Source: Tatumella terrea
GTDB taxonomy: Bacteria; Pseudomonadota; Gammaproteobacteria; Enterobacterales; Enterobacteriaceae
Length of the DNA stretch: 64,000 nt
Direction: 5' to 3'
Assembly: GCF_039523755.1 (NCBI RefSeq)
Contig: NZ_BAAAFX010000013.1
Coordinates: 186,001-250,000, forward strand
How positions within the stretch are numbered: position 1 is the stretch's first letter; each line of letters starts with the position of its first letter. The position numbers and the translations under genes are program-made. Shown here piece by piece: positions 43,902 to 52,252 of the stretch. Below the pieces are notes generated by a model. The model was not told the origin of the DNA. It made no database searches and was given only the letters and a program-made list of their open reading frames with translations.

Positions 43902-44966
43902 ATGAAAATTATTGTTACTGGCGGTGCAGGATTTATCGGCTCGGCAGTCGTTCGCCATATTATTCAGAATACCACCGCCCATGTAACCATTGTTGATAGC
44001 CTCACCTATGCAGGCAATATGGACTCACTGGCCCCTGTTTCCGGTAATGATCGTTTCAGCTTTGAACATCTTGATATCTGTGATCGTCCCGGACTGGACA
44101 GGTTGCTGACACATTTCCAGCCGGATGCCATTATGCATCTTGCTGCGGAAAGCCACGTTGATCGTTCCATCGACGGTCCGGCTGAATTTATTAATACCAA
44201 CATTCTGGGCACTTATCATCTGCTGGAAGCGACCCGTCACTACCTGCAACATACCCGAACGCGGGCCGATGAAAAATTTATTTTCCATCATATTTCCACC
44301 GATGAGGTCTATGGTGATCTGCAACGTTCCGATGATTTCTTCCGGGAAGATACACCTTATGCCCCCAGCAGTCCCTATTCCGCCTCCAAAGCTGCCAGTG
44401 ACCATCTGGTCAGGGCCTGGGGTAAAACATACGGCTTACCCGTGATTGTGACAAATTGCTCAAATAACTATGGTCCGTATCATTACCCTGAGAAATTAAT
44501 ACCGCTCACGATTATCAATGCATTAACGGGTAAGCCTATCCCTGTCTATGGTAACGGGCAGCAAATCCGGGACTGGTTATATGTAGAAGACCACGCCAGG
44601 GCGCTCTGGGAAGTTATCAATCACGCCAGTGTCGGAGAAACCTATAACATTGGTGGCAGCAATGAGCTGACTAATCTGGACGTTGTCCAGCGTATCTGTG
44701 GGTTGCTGGAAGAATTACATCCGGCTAAGCCTGCGGGCCTATCCGGTTATAGTGATCTGATCACATTCGTGGCTGACCGGCCCGGACACGACAAACGTTA
44801 TGCTATCGATGCTACAAAAATTCTTACCAGCACAGACTGGGTCGCCAGGGAAACGTTTGAAACGGGTTTACGCAAGACAGTGACGTGGTATCTGGAAAAT
44901 CAACATTGGTGGCAAAGTGTTCAGGTAAAAAATGATGGCTGGCAGCGACAGTGCGTCACCAGATAA
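43902..44966 (+). CDS. rfbB: dTDP-glucose 4,6-dehydratase
   Basis: Second step of dTDP-L-rhamnose synthesis. A 354-residue short-chain dehydrogenase-type enzyme: 'TGGAGFIGSAVVRHII' (NAD-binding), 'LAAESHVDRSIDGP', 'HHISTDEVYGDL' and the catalytic tyrosine and lysine in 'SPYSASKAASDHLV'. I used the ATG at 43902, which starts 'MKIIVTGGAGF', rather than a frame extending upstream. First gene of rfbB-A-C-D. Confidence 0.95.
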   Translation: MKIIVTGGAGFIGSAVVRHIIQNTTAHVTIVDSLTYAGNMDSLAPVSGNDRFSFEHLDICDRPGLDRLLTHFQPDAIMHLAAESHVDRSIDGPAEFINTNILGTYHLLEATRHYLQHTRTRADEKFIFHHISTDEVYGDLQRSDDFFREDTPYAPSSPYSASKAASDHLVRAWGKTYGLPVIVTNCSNNYGPYHYPEKLIPLTIINALTGKPIPVYGNGQQIRDWLYVEDHARALWEVINHASVGETYNIGGSNELTNLDVVQRICGLLEELHPAKPAGLSGYSDLITFVADRPGHDKRYAIDATKILTSTDWVARETFETGLRKTVTWYLENQHWWQSVQVKNDGWQRQCVTR

Positions 44967-44979
44967 TGAGGAGTACAGA

Positions 44980-45849
44980 ATGAAAGGAATTGTGCTGGCG
45001 GGTGGTACGGGAAGCAGACTCTATCCCATAACCCAGGGGGTATCGAAACAGCTATTACCGGTCTATGACAAGCCCATGATCTATTATCCGATTTCGGTAC
45101 TTATGCTTGCCGGGATAAGAGATATTCTGGTCATTACAACTCCGGAGGATATTGAATCCTTTCGTCGACTGTTGGGCGATGGTTCCAGCTTCGGCATCCA
45201 TATTAGCTACAGGATCCAATCCCGTCCCGCGGGTGTGGCAGAAGCATTTCTGATTGGCGAAGATTTTATCGGAAAAGAACGTTGTTCTCTGGTGCTTGGC
45301 GATAATATCTTTTTCGGTCAGGGATTTGGCAGTAAATTACTGAATGTCGCAGCCAGAAGCCTTGGGGCGACAGTCTTCGGGTATCAGGTAAAGGATCCTC
45401 AGCGATATGGTGTTGTTGAGTTCGATGAGAATACGGTTGCTCTGTCACTGGAAGAAAAACCACAGGTACCCCGTTCAAACTGGGCCGTTACCGGGCTTTA
45501 TTTCTACGACGCTCAGGTGGTCGATATGGCTAAACAGGTTAAACCATCTGCCCGCGGAGAACTGGAAATTACCACAATTAACCAGATGTATCTGGAAGCA
45601 GGGTTACTGAATGTGGAACGTCTGGGAAGAGGTTTTGCCTGGCTGGACACCGGGACGCATGAAAGCCTGCTTGATGCTTCACAGTTCATACACACTATCG
45701 AAGAACGTCAGGGGTTTAAAGTTGCCTGCCTGGAGGAGATTGCTTATCGCAATGGCTGGCTTTCAATGCAACAGGTCGCTGAGCAGGCCAGGAGATTAGA
45801 GAAAACGGGCTATGGCTATTATCTTTCACAACTATTAGACAGTCATTAA
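44980..45849 (+). CDS. rfbA: Glucose-1-phosphate thymidylyltransferase
   Basis: First step of dTDP-L-rhamnose synthesis, making dTDP-glucose from dTTP and glucose-1-phosphate. The 289-residue product opens with the nucleotidyltransferase signature 'MKGIVLAGGTGSRLYPITQG' and continues 'SKQLLPVYDKPMIYYP' and 'LVLGDNIFFGQGF'. The ATG at 44980 follows GAGGAG, which makes it better than an upstream in-frame start inside rfbB. Confidence 0.96.
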   Translation: MKGIVLAGGTGSRLYPITQGVSKQLLPVYDKPMIYYPISVLMLAGIRDILVITTPEDIESFRRLLGDGSSFGIHISYRIQSRPAGVAEAFLIGEDFIGKERCSLVLGDNIFFGQGFGSKLLNVAARSLGATVFGYQVKDPQRYGVVEFDENTVALSLEEKPQVPRSNWAVTGLYFYDAQVVDMAKQVKPSARGELEITTINQMYLEAGLLNVERLGRGFAWLDTGTHESLLDASQFIHTIEERQGFKVACLEEIAYRNGWLSMQQVAEQARRLEKTGYGYYLSQLLDSH

Positions 45850-45860
45850 GTGCGTATCAG

Positions 45861-46397
45861 ATGAAAGTACAGGATACTTTAATTGCAGATGTTAAAATTA
45901 TCCAGCCCGCCGTATTCGACGACGAACGCGGTTTCTTTCTTGAGACATTCCAGAAAAATCGTTATCTGCAGGCCTTAAATATTACTGAAGATTTCGTTCA
46001 GGATAACCATTCCCGTTCGGTTAAAGGGGTTCTTCGTGGTTTGCATTTCCAGCGCCACTATCCGCAGGGAAAACTGGTTCGTGTCGTACGCGGGGAAATA
46101 TATGATGTAGTCGTCGATATTCGTCCCGAATCCCCTACCTATGGCCGCTGGGTCAGTGCCAGTCTTTCCGGAATTAACAAATTTCAGTTATGGGTTCCGC
46201 CAGGTCTGGCCCATGGATTTCTGGTATTGTCTGATACGGCCGACGTCGAATACAAATGTACCGCCCCCTATGTTGCCGGTGACGAGGGATGTCTGCTCTG
46301 GAATGATCCTGCCGTCGGGATTATCTGGCAAACGGATCAGCCGATACTTTCAGCTAAAGATCAGCAAGGGAAACCTCTGGCAGAGCTGACAGGATGA
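45861..46397 (+). CDS. rfbC: dTDP-4-dehydrorhamnose 3,5-epimerase
   Basis: Third step of dTDP-L-rhamnose synthesis; a cupin-fold epimerase. The 178-residue product has 'DERGFFLETFQKNRY', 'QDNHSRSVKGVLRGLHFQRHYPQGKLVRV' (the catalytic His lies in RGLHFQ) and 'WVPPGLAHGFLVLSDTADVEYKC'. The stop overlaps the rfbD start by four bases (ATGA). Confidence 0.95.
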   Translation: MKVQDTLIADVKIIQPAVFDDERGFFLETFQKNRYLQALNITEDFVQDNHSRSVKGVLRGLHFQRHYPQGKLVRVVRGEIYDVVVDIRPESPTYGRWVSASLSGINKFQLWVPPGLAHGFLVLSDTADVEYKCTAPYVAGDEGCLLWNDPAVGIIWQTDQPILSAKDQQGKPLAELTG

Positions 46398-47263
46398 AAG
46401 TACTCATTTGCGGCGCTGACGGACAACTCGGTCGCTGTTTATTACAGCATTATCCCTCGCATTGGCAGGTCACGGCGACTAACCGATCGGTACTGGATAT
46501 AACGGACCCTTACCGGGTGAAAGCGCTGATAGAGAAGACGCACCCACATTTCATCATTAATGCTGCTGCATATACTGCCGTAGATCTCGCAGAAGACGAC
46601 CCGGAACATGCCAGAGCAGTAAACACCGATGGGGTGAAAAATCTGGCAATTGCTGCCAAAAACTGTGGTGCGGGCATTCTTCATATCTCCACCGATTATG
46701 TTTTCGATGGTGACTCCTCCTCGCCCTATACCGAAGATACCCCGGCTAATCCCCTGAATATTTACGGGAAAACAAAACTTGATGGGGAACTTGCGCTATC
46801 CGAAATTCTGCCGGATTCACTCATCATAAGAACCAGTTGGCTCTTCAGTGAATATGGTAATAATTTTATGAAAACCATGTTAGCGCTTTCAGGAAAAAAT
46901 ACGCCACTAAAAATAGTGTCAGACCAGTATGGTTGCCCGACCTATGCGGGAGACCTGGCCACGGCCATCATATATTTACTGGAGAATCACGTTAAACCCG
47001 GCCTCTATCACTATTGTGGTAATACACCGGTGAGCTGGTACCAGTTTGCTGAGTTTATTTTTGAACAAAGCTATAAGGCGGGATTATTACATCTGCCTCA
47101 GACATTACAGGCTATCACCCGTCATGAGTTTGGCCGCCCGGCGAAGCGTCCCGCCCGTTCGGTTTTATCTAATAAAAAGTTAGCCGATATGATGCACATT
47201 CCGGACTGGCATAACGCCGTGATCAAGGTCATACATCAGTTAAAAAGTGAACGTCAGGAATAG
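46394..47263 (+). CDS. rfbD: dTDP-4-dehydrorhamnose reductase
   Basis: Last step, reducing dTDP-4-dehydro-L-rhamnose to dTDP-L-rhamnose with NADPH or NADH. 289 residues: 'VLICGADGQLGRCLL' (nucleotide-binding), 'INAAAYTAVDLAEDDP', 'ISTDYVFDGDSSSPYTEDTPANPLNIYGKTKLDGE' with the YxxxK catalytic pair, and 'RTSWLFSEYGNNFMKTML'. Translationally coupled to rfbC. Confidence 0.95.
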   Translation: MKVLICGADGQLGRCLLQHYPSHWQVTATNRSVLDITDPYRVKALIEKTHPHFIINAAAYTAVDLAEDDPEHARAVNTDGVKNLAIAAKNCGAGILHISTDYVFDGDSSSPYTEDTPANPLNIYGKTKLDGELALSEILPDSLIIRTSWLFSEYGNNFMKTMLALSGKNTPLKIVSDQYGCPTYAGDLATAIIYLLENHVKPGLYHYCGNTPVSWYQFAEFIFEQSYKAGLLHLPQTLQAITRHEFGRPAKRPARSVLSNKKLADMMHIPDWHNAVIKVIHQLKSERQE

Positions 47264-47269
47264 CTTTGT

Positions 47270-47290
47270 ACCCTGTTTTTAACAGGGTTC
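47270..47290 (+). terminator. Candidate terminator after rfbD
   Basis: ACCCTGTT-TTT-AACAGGGT starts 7 bases after the rfbD stop. An 8-bp stem with a three-base loop, but no clear T tract after it. Confidence 0.45.
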
Positions 47291-47334
47291 GGGCAGCAAG
47301 TTAACAAGGTCTCGGATGAACCCCGGGCCAGTGA

Positions 47335-47420
47335 CCTTAGCGTATTTCGCTCCCTGCGGTCAGTCTGTCAGCACAGGATTTGACTCTCTTACCTTCAATC
47401 ATACCCGTTCGTCGTCTGTC
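47335..47420. repeat. Downstream flank repeat of the rfb block
   Basis: Second copy of the repeat seen at 43553-43640: exact CCTTAGCGTAT at 47335-47345 followed by similar, diverged sequence. Same orientation as the upstream copy, so this is a direct repeat bracketing rfbBACD. Confidence 0.45.
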
Positions 47421-47542
47421 CCGGCGCTGCAAAGACAGGATACCCGCGTCCGGAACGGTATTGATCTTCAGGGACACAGGTGATCAAATGCGATTATTAC
47501 CCGTTATCATCATGCCGGGTCTGTACAATCAGGCCTGACGAC

Positions 47543-48019
47543 TCAATGCTGGTGGGGATGCTCTCCGTTGAATCGTTTATTAACAGCAGAAGAGCGTGAT
47601 GTGAAGTTACAGACAACCTGCACGATGACGGTTTTCTCCCCCTTCAAAGTACCGACATAAACAGAGCCCTGAGGGTCTGTTCTGCGCCAACACGTTGACT
47701 CAAAGTCACATTCGGTCCGTTGGTATCCTATAGATGTCAGATAATTTTCTATTTTACGGGTATCGTTCGTATCGTAAAATTTGACGGCATACACCTGCGT
47801 CGCAGGTCCTGTGATGTTTGCAAAATCAAAGGAATAACGGGCAGAAATTCGCGGCATTTTTCTCAATATTTCAGGAGTATAAAAATCATACTCCCGCTTA
47901 TCCTGCTCAGTATAGTGAGCACTACCCGCGAATTCCATTTTGACCCATGGCCAGGCCTGGGTGAGAGCGACAGCAGTAATGAAAATTGCACTTCCGGATA
48001 CCTTAAGAGACTTACGCAT
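47543..48019 (-). CDS. Membrane-anchored immunity-like protein, paralogue 2
   Basis: 158 residues, same family as 6177-6611. N-terminal membrane segment ('VSGSAIFITAVALTQAWPWV') and periplasmic domain with 'EFAGSAHYTEQDKREYDFYTPEILRKMP', 'FANITGPATQVYAVKFYDTNDTRKIENYLTSIGYQ' and a cysteine pair ('CDFESTCW'). I used the ATG at 48019, which has GGTGGAG upstream and overlaps (ATGCGTAA) the stop of a decayed upstream frame. Its C-terminus is extended by about 15 residues relative to paralogue 1. Function unknown; immunity is an inference from context. Confidence 0.7.
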   Translation of the reverse strand: MRKSLKVSGSAIFITAVALTQAWPWVKMEFAGSAHYTEQDKREYDFYTPEILRKMPRISARYSFDFANITGPATQVYAVKFYDTNDTRKIENYLTSIGYQRTECDFESTCWRRTDPQGSVYVGTLKGEKTVIVQVVCNFTSRSSAVNKRFNGEHPHQH

Positions 48020-48306
48020 AGGGCAATACTCCACCTTTAGCTTTGTCTGTATATGAACCCTCAGCACTGGCAATACCCACTATTCCCGAATGGAAGTCAC
48101 TCCGGAGACTGACGGTTGTCATAAACGGGCATACTTTTAACGACAGAAGCAGCACGCATGGTTTTCTGTACTTCCTGTCCGCTATTTACTCCCGGCGTTT
48201 TGAATTCATCGACCAGATTGTGCAGCATTTTCTGTTCGCAGCAGGCTGGTTTACAGGACGTGTGATCTGGTTCATCAGCAACGGGATGATAAAAACAGGT
48301 AAGCTT
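48012..48306 (-). pseudogene. Decayed gene upstream of the immunity-like protein
   Basis: On the minus strand one frame reads 'CFYHPVADEPDHTSCKPACC', 'MLHNLVDEFKTPGVNSGQEV', 'KSMPVYDNRQSPE' and then hits TGA. The neighbouring frame continues 'HSGIVGIASAEGSYTDKAKG' and 'GVLPYA' to a TAA at 48012-48014, inside the start of the next gene. The two pieces look like one C-terminal protein fragment split by a single-base frameshift and cut off 5' near 48306, where an in-frame stop precedes it. I do not recognise the family. It is probably the remnant of the partner, possibly toxin, gene of the immunity-like protein. Confidence 0.6.
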
Positions 48307-48438
48307 TAAAGGACAGGTAAGCAGTCAAGAACAGGAAAGCAGCAGAGGGCAGGGAACAGAGACCATGTTTCTGGCTGACCGGTTCTGTATAGAAATCTCC
48401 GGCGACTCCCCGAAGAGAGCTGCCGGAGGGCGTGGCGA

Positions 48439-49830
48439 TTATTGCTGGTGGCGTTTACGATCCGCCAGTAACTGATCGACAAACTGTGTATCGGCAGGCT
48501 GTTCCGCCTCAATTCGGGCGATGGTATCGGCAAACTGCGGCAGGTATTTTTTATGTGCGTACAGTAACTGGTCCAGCACCTGTTTTGCGGTTTCCCCGGC
48601 CCGGATCAGCGGGTTAATGGTAAATGCATGCAGGGCAGCCCCGTAGTCACCATTGACCGCCGCCTCAATCACGGTCTGTTCCATCGCCTTCATAATCTGC
48701 AACATACCGCGCGCAGCCGGCGGGAATGTGCCCCAGTTCAGTGGCTCGGCACCGTGTGAAGTAATAACCGCGGTCACTTCGGCAATGCTGTCATAAGGTA
48801 AATCGGTCAGGGCACCGTTATTACGGGTACTGACCACCATCATTCTGCGGCTGTCATTATGGATAGATTCGATCAGATCGCAGGCGGCATCACTGTAATG
48901 GGCCCCTCCGCGCTGAGCGAGTTCTTCAGGTTTTTCCTTCAGGTCAGGATTTTTGTACAGCTCAAACAAGCGGTTTTCTGTCGCTTTTACTACTTCTGCA
49001 CGGGTAGCATACGCCTCAAAATCGGTGACTGAATGCTCCAGCATCTGCTGTTCCAGATAGTAGTAACGGTGATACCCGCACGGCAGAATGGAAAGATGGC
49101 GAACCAGTTCAGGATAGAAGGGGATCTGGTGAATATTCGTCAGCCCTTCATTCTGCATATGCTGGCCATAGATAGCATCAATCAGCGCCCGGGTTTGTTC
49201 TTTGCCGTGGCGGTCCCACACGCGGTGCCAGTGGAAATGATTCAGGCCGGCAAATTTAAAAAATAATGACTCTTCGGGCTGATTGAGAATTTTCTTCGCC
49301 TGTTCGATATGGCTGAACGGGACATTACACAAACCGATTGTCTTTTCCCAGTGTCCGTAGCGGATGGCGGCTTCAGTGACCATGCCGGCCGGATTGGTGA
49401 AGTTCACCAGCCAGGCCTCCGGGCACTGTTCACGCATATCTTTAATAATATCCAGAATCACCGGAATGGTCCGGAAGGCCTTAAGGATCCCGCCGGCACC
49501 GTTGGTTTCCTGACCCAGAAAACCGTGTGATAACGGGATACATTCATCTTTCTGACGCGCTTCCAGTAACCCGACCCGGAACTGGGTCGTGACAAAGTCG
49601 GCGTCCTTCAGCGCGGCTTTCCTGTCCAGGGTCAGGCGGATTTGCCAGTTCAGACCGGCGGCCTCGACCATACGACGGGCCATATCCCCGACAATCTGTA
49701 GCTTTTCTTTACCGTCTTCAATATCAACCAGCCAGATCTCGGTAATGGGTAATTTTTTCTGGCGCAGAATCAAACCTTCAATCAGTTCCGGGGTATAACT
49801 GGAACCTCCTCCGATCGTAACAATTTTCAT
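48439..49830 (-). CDS. chbF: 6-phospho-beta-glucosidase, GH4 (ChbF/CelF-like)
   Basis: Hydrolyses 6-phospho-beta-glucosides (cellobiose-6-P or chitobiose-6-P) by the NAD+- and metal-dependent GH4 mechanism. The 463-residue product has 'KIVTIGGGSSYTPELIEGLI' (NAD-binding), 'LKDADFVTTQFRVGLLEARQKDE', 'LSHGFLGQETNGAGG', 'VNFTNPAGMVTEA' and the metal site 'GLCNVPFSH'. It also resembles LicH-type enzymes, so cellobiose or lichenan oligomers are possible substrates. Its ATG overlaps the chbA stop (TGATG). Confidence 0.88.
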   Translation of the reverse strand: MKIVTIGGGSSYTPELIEGLILRQKKLPITEIWLVDIEDGKEKLQIVGDMARRMVEAAGLNWQIRLTLDRKAALKDADFVTTQFRVGLLEARQKDECIPLSHGFLGQETNGAGGILKAFRTIPVILDIIKDMREQCPEAWLVNFTNPAGMVTEAAIRYGHWEKTIGLCNVPFSHIEQAKKILNQPEESLFFKFAGLNHFHWHRVWDRHGKEQTRALIDAIYGQHMQNEGLTNIHQIPFYPELVRHLSILPCGYHRYYYLEQQMLEHSVTDFEAYATRAEVVKATENRLFELYKNPDLKEKPEELAQRGGAHYSDAACDLIESIHNDSRRMMVVSTRNNGALTDLPYDSIAEVTAVITSHGAEPLNWGTFPPAARGMLQIMKAMEQTVIEAAVNGDYGAALHAFTINPLIRAGETAKQVLDQLLYAHKKYLPQFADTIARIEAEQPADTQFVDQLLADRKRHQQ

Positions 49831-50165
49831 CAGGCATCCTTACTCTGTGAGGTGAGTGTATTAAACTTCCGGTGCAGGCAGATGATCTCCTCAGCCATTT
49901 CGCGGCATTGCATGGCGTTCATAATATGGTCCTGGGCATGGACCATGATCAGGCTGACAGGGATTTTTCCGCAGCCTTCATCTTCTCCTATCATTCGGGT
50001 CTGAGCGTTATGACATTCGCGGGCGGCATCGTCCGATTGCTTTAATAAGGCCGGGACCTTGTCCCATTGCCCGTGACGAGCGGCACTGATGGCTTCCATC
50101 GCACAGGACTTTGCTTCTCCGGCACTGATGATTAAGCTGATGAGCATCTCTTCATCGATTTTCAT
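49830..50165 (-). CDS. chbA: PTS lactose/cellobiose-family enzyme IIA
   Basis: Trimeric helical phosphocarrier. The 111-residue product has 'EMLISLIISAGEAKSCAMEAISAARHG' and the phosphorylated histidine in 'LIMVHAQDHIMNAMQCREMAEEI'. Lies between chbC and chbF and accepts phosphate from HPr to pass on to ChbB. Confidence 0.9.
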   Translation of the reverse strand: MKIDEEMLISLIISAGEAKSCAMEAISAARHGQWDKVPALLKQSDDAARECHNAQTRMIGEDEGCGKIPVSLIMVHAQDHIMNAMQCREMAEEIICLHRKFNTLTSQSKDA

Positions 50166-50166
50166 A

Positions 50167-51453
50167 TCACTCCTCCCCGGCAGTTTCTGCGGCCAGCAGG
50201 CTGCGCTCGTACATTTTATAAAACGGGTAATAGATCACCGCGGAGATCACGATCAGCAGGATCACCAGCAATGCGGCGTTGATATTCCAGCCGGCAGCCC
50301 AGGCGGCGCCGATCGGCCCGGGGGCGGTCCACGGCACCAGAGAGACAATATGTTCCACCAGGCCATATTTGATGGCGAACCAGGCCAGAATGCCGTTGAC
50401 CATCGGACTGAGGATAAAGGGGATAAAAAACAGGGTATTCATCACAATCGGCGAGCCGAAAATCACCGGTTCATTAATATTGAAGATGGCCGGGACCAGC
50501 GATATTTTCCCGATAGAACGCAGGTGGGCAGATTTACTGCGCAGATACAGCAGGACCAGGCCCATGGTGGCACCGGAGCCGCCGAACAGAATGAAAAAGG
50601 CCCAGAACGGCTCAACGAAAATACGCTCCGGTGGCAGGCCATTGGCCATATTCATCTGGTTCAGACCAATATTCGTCAGCCAGAACGCCTGGAATACGCC
50701 ACCGACGATACTGGCCCCGTGGATCCCGGCAAACCAGAGGACATGACAGATAACCACCGCCAGGATCACCGCCGGTAGAGAGTCTGACGCCGAAAGCAGC
50801 GGGCTGAATACCGCCATGATGGCCTGTGGGATAAGCATGCCGCTGAAAGCCTGAACGCCCAGGCTGACGGGAAACAGCACGATCAGCATCAGGGCCATCG
50901 GGATCAACTGGTTAAACGATTTACGGATATTATCCGGTACCTGTTCAGGCAAACGGATACCGATATCTTTCAGGTGCAGCAGCCGCGAGATTTCGGTAAT
51001 GATGATGGCGATGATGATCGCGGTGAAAATGCCGGTTCCGCCGAGAAAACTGCTCGCCATCACCCCGTCAGTCATCGGGCAGCAGAGCAGCATAAACGCC
51101 GCCAGAGACAGTAAGGCAATATTCAGCCCTTCCAGTTTATAATGACGGGCCAGGCAATAGGCGACGGCAGGGCAGATATAGACCGAAATAATACCCATCG
51201 TCATATTATAGGGCGTCAGTAACTGTTCTTTATATTCGCTGGCAAACCACAGCCAGCCACGGGCAATAAAAAACGTATTACCTTCGGTAAAGGGCGGGTA
51301 GGCAAATATCAGAACAAAGGATCCGATAATCATAAATGGCATGACGGTAATAAATCCGTCACGGATAGCCATAATATGGCGCTGAGAGGAGAGTTTTGCC
51401 GCAAGAGGCAGCATAAACTTTTCCAGCGACGTGAAAAGCTTGTTGATATCCAT
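50167..51453 (-). CDS. chbC: PTS lactose/cellobiose-family enzyme IIC
   Basis: Membrane permease of 428 residues with about ten helices. Opens 'LFTSLEKFMLPLAAKLSSQRHIMAIRDGFITVMPFMIIGSFVLIFAYPPF' (family start) and has the substrate-site loop 'FNINEPVIFGSPIVMNTLFFIPFILSPMVNGILAWF'. It takes up diacetylchitobiose or cellobiose-type disaccharides with ChbB and ChbA. Confidence 0.92.
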   Translation of the reverse strand: MDINKLFTSLEKFMLPLAAKLSSQRHIMAIRDGFITVMPFMIIGSFVLIFAYPPFTEGNTFFIARGWLWFASEYKEQLLTPYNMTMGIISVYICPAVAYCLARHYKLEGLNIALLSLAAFMLLCCPMTDGVMASSFLGGTGIFTAIIIAIIITEISRLLHLKDIGIRLPEQVPDNIRKSFNQLIPMALMLIVLFPVSLGVQAFSGMLIPQAIMAVFSPLLSASDSLPAVILAVVICHVLWFAGIHGASIVGGVFQAFWLTNIGLNQMNMANGLPPERIFVEPFWAFFILFGGSGATMGLVLLYLRSKSAHLRSIGKISLVPAIFNINEPVIFGSPIVMNTLFFIPFILSPMVNGILAWFAIKYGLVEHIVSLVPWTAPGPIGAAWAAGWNINAALLVILLIVISAVIYYPFYKMYERSLLAAETAGEE

Positions 51454-51471
51454 ATAACCCCCGGGGGTGCG

Positions 51472-51771
51472 TTACATCGCTAAGGCGGATTCCAGAACTT
51501 TATCACCGCGCATCATTCCGTAATCCATGGTGTTAATGACCGCAACCGGGATATTGAGGGGGGCCAGTTTTTCCTGAATATCAGCGAGTTTATATTTTAT
51601 CTGCGGCCCGAGCAGGCAACAGTCACACTGGTGGATATGGTTTTCCAGCTCGCTGATACTGATGGCATTGATCTCTACTGCCAGGTTGTTTTCGCTGGCA
51701 TGTTTCTGCATACGAGCGACCAGCATGCTGGTGGACATTCCGGCTGCGCAACACAGTAATATTCTTTTCAT
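51472..51771 (-). CDS. chbB: PTS lactose/cellobiose-family enzyme IIB
   Basis: Cytosolic 99-residue phosphocarrier; the phosphorylated cysteine lies in 'RILLCCAAGMSTSMLVARM'. I used the ATG at 51771, which starts 'MKRILLCCAAG', rather than a longer frame. First gene of chbB-chbC-chbA-chbF; the chbR regulator and chbG deacetylase of the E. coli operon are missing here. Confidence 0.92.
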   Translation of the reverse strand: MKRILLCCAAGMSTSMLVARMQKHASENNLAVEINAISISELENHIHQCDCCLLGPQIKYKLADIQEKLAPLNIPVAVINTMDYGMMRGDKVLESALAM

Positions 51772-52252
51772 GGTGGTTTCCCTGTCGTAGTGAATGTCAT
51801 CCTGAACGGAATATGAAACCGTTATTTTATACCTCAGGGCAGTGCGGAATAGTGTGCGGGTAATCACACCGAATGAGAATGAGTGCCAAGGAGAAATTAA
51901 AACGGCACAGAAATAATTATCCGATTTATATTATTAACGTTACCGGTAAAGCCTTTCGGTTATTTACTGGCGGTTTCAGTTAATTTTAATAATAAATCAA
52001 TAAAAGGAAAAATTCCGGTGGTTGCATTTCTACCGGTGATAATGTCATCCCGACGAGGCACCCGCGGGTGATAAATGCCGTGGCGGTCCGGTTATTATTG
52101 CTGTCAGTACAATAATCCTTTGCAGTTTTCACTCTTTGTCCTTCCCGGCGCCTGTGCTTTACTTAATGAATAAAAATATGATCTATCACCGTTCAGCCAC
52201 CGGCACTCTGTGCTGTCACGCGCTGAATTCATCACCTGTAACAGGAGTCGTT
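51772..52252. other. Divergent region between chbB and the MFS gene
   Basis: About 480 non-coding bases carrying promoters for the chb operon (minus) and the MFS gene (plus). A CRP-like site lies at 51853-51868. I see no gene. Confidence 0.5.
51853..51868. promoter_or_regulatory. Candidate CRP site upstream of chbB
   Basis: TGTGC-GGGTAA-TCACA matches the CRP consensus TGTGA-N6-TCACA with one mismatch, 82 bases before the chbB start. Consistent with catabolite control of a sugar PTS. Confidence 0.55.

Noticed and set aside
48043..48309. An 88-codon plus-strand ORF opposite the decayed partner gene
   Set aside because: The minus strand reads as more protein-like sequence whose stop overlaps the downstream gene's start; the plus-strand frame has no recognisable motif and is a shadow.
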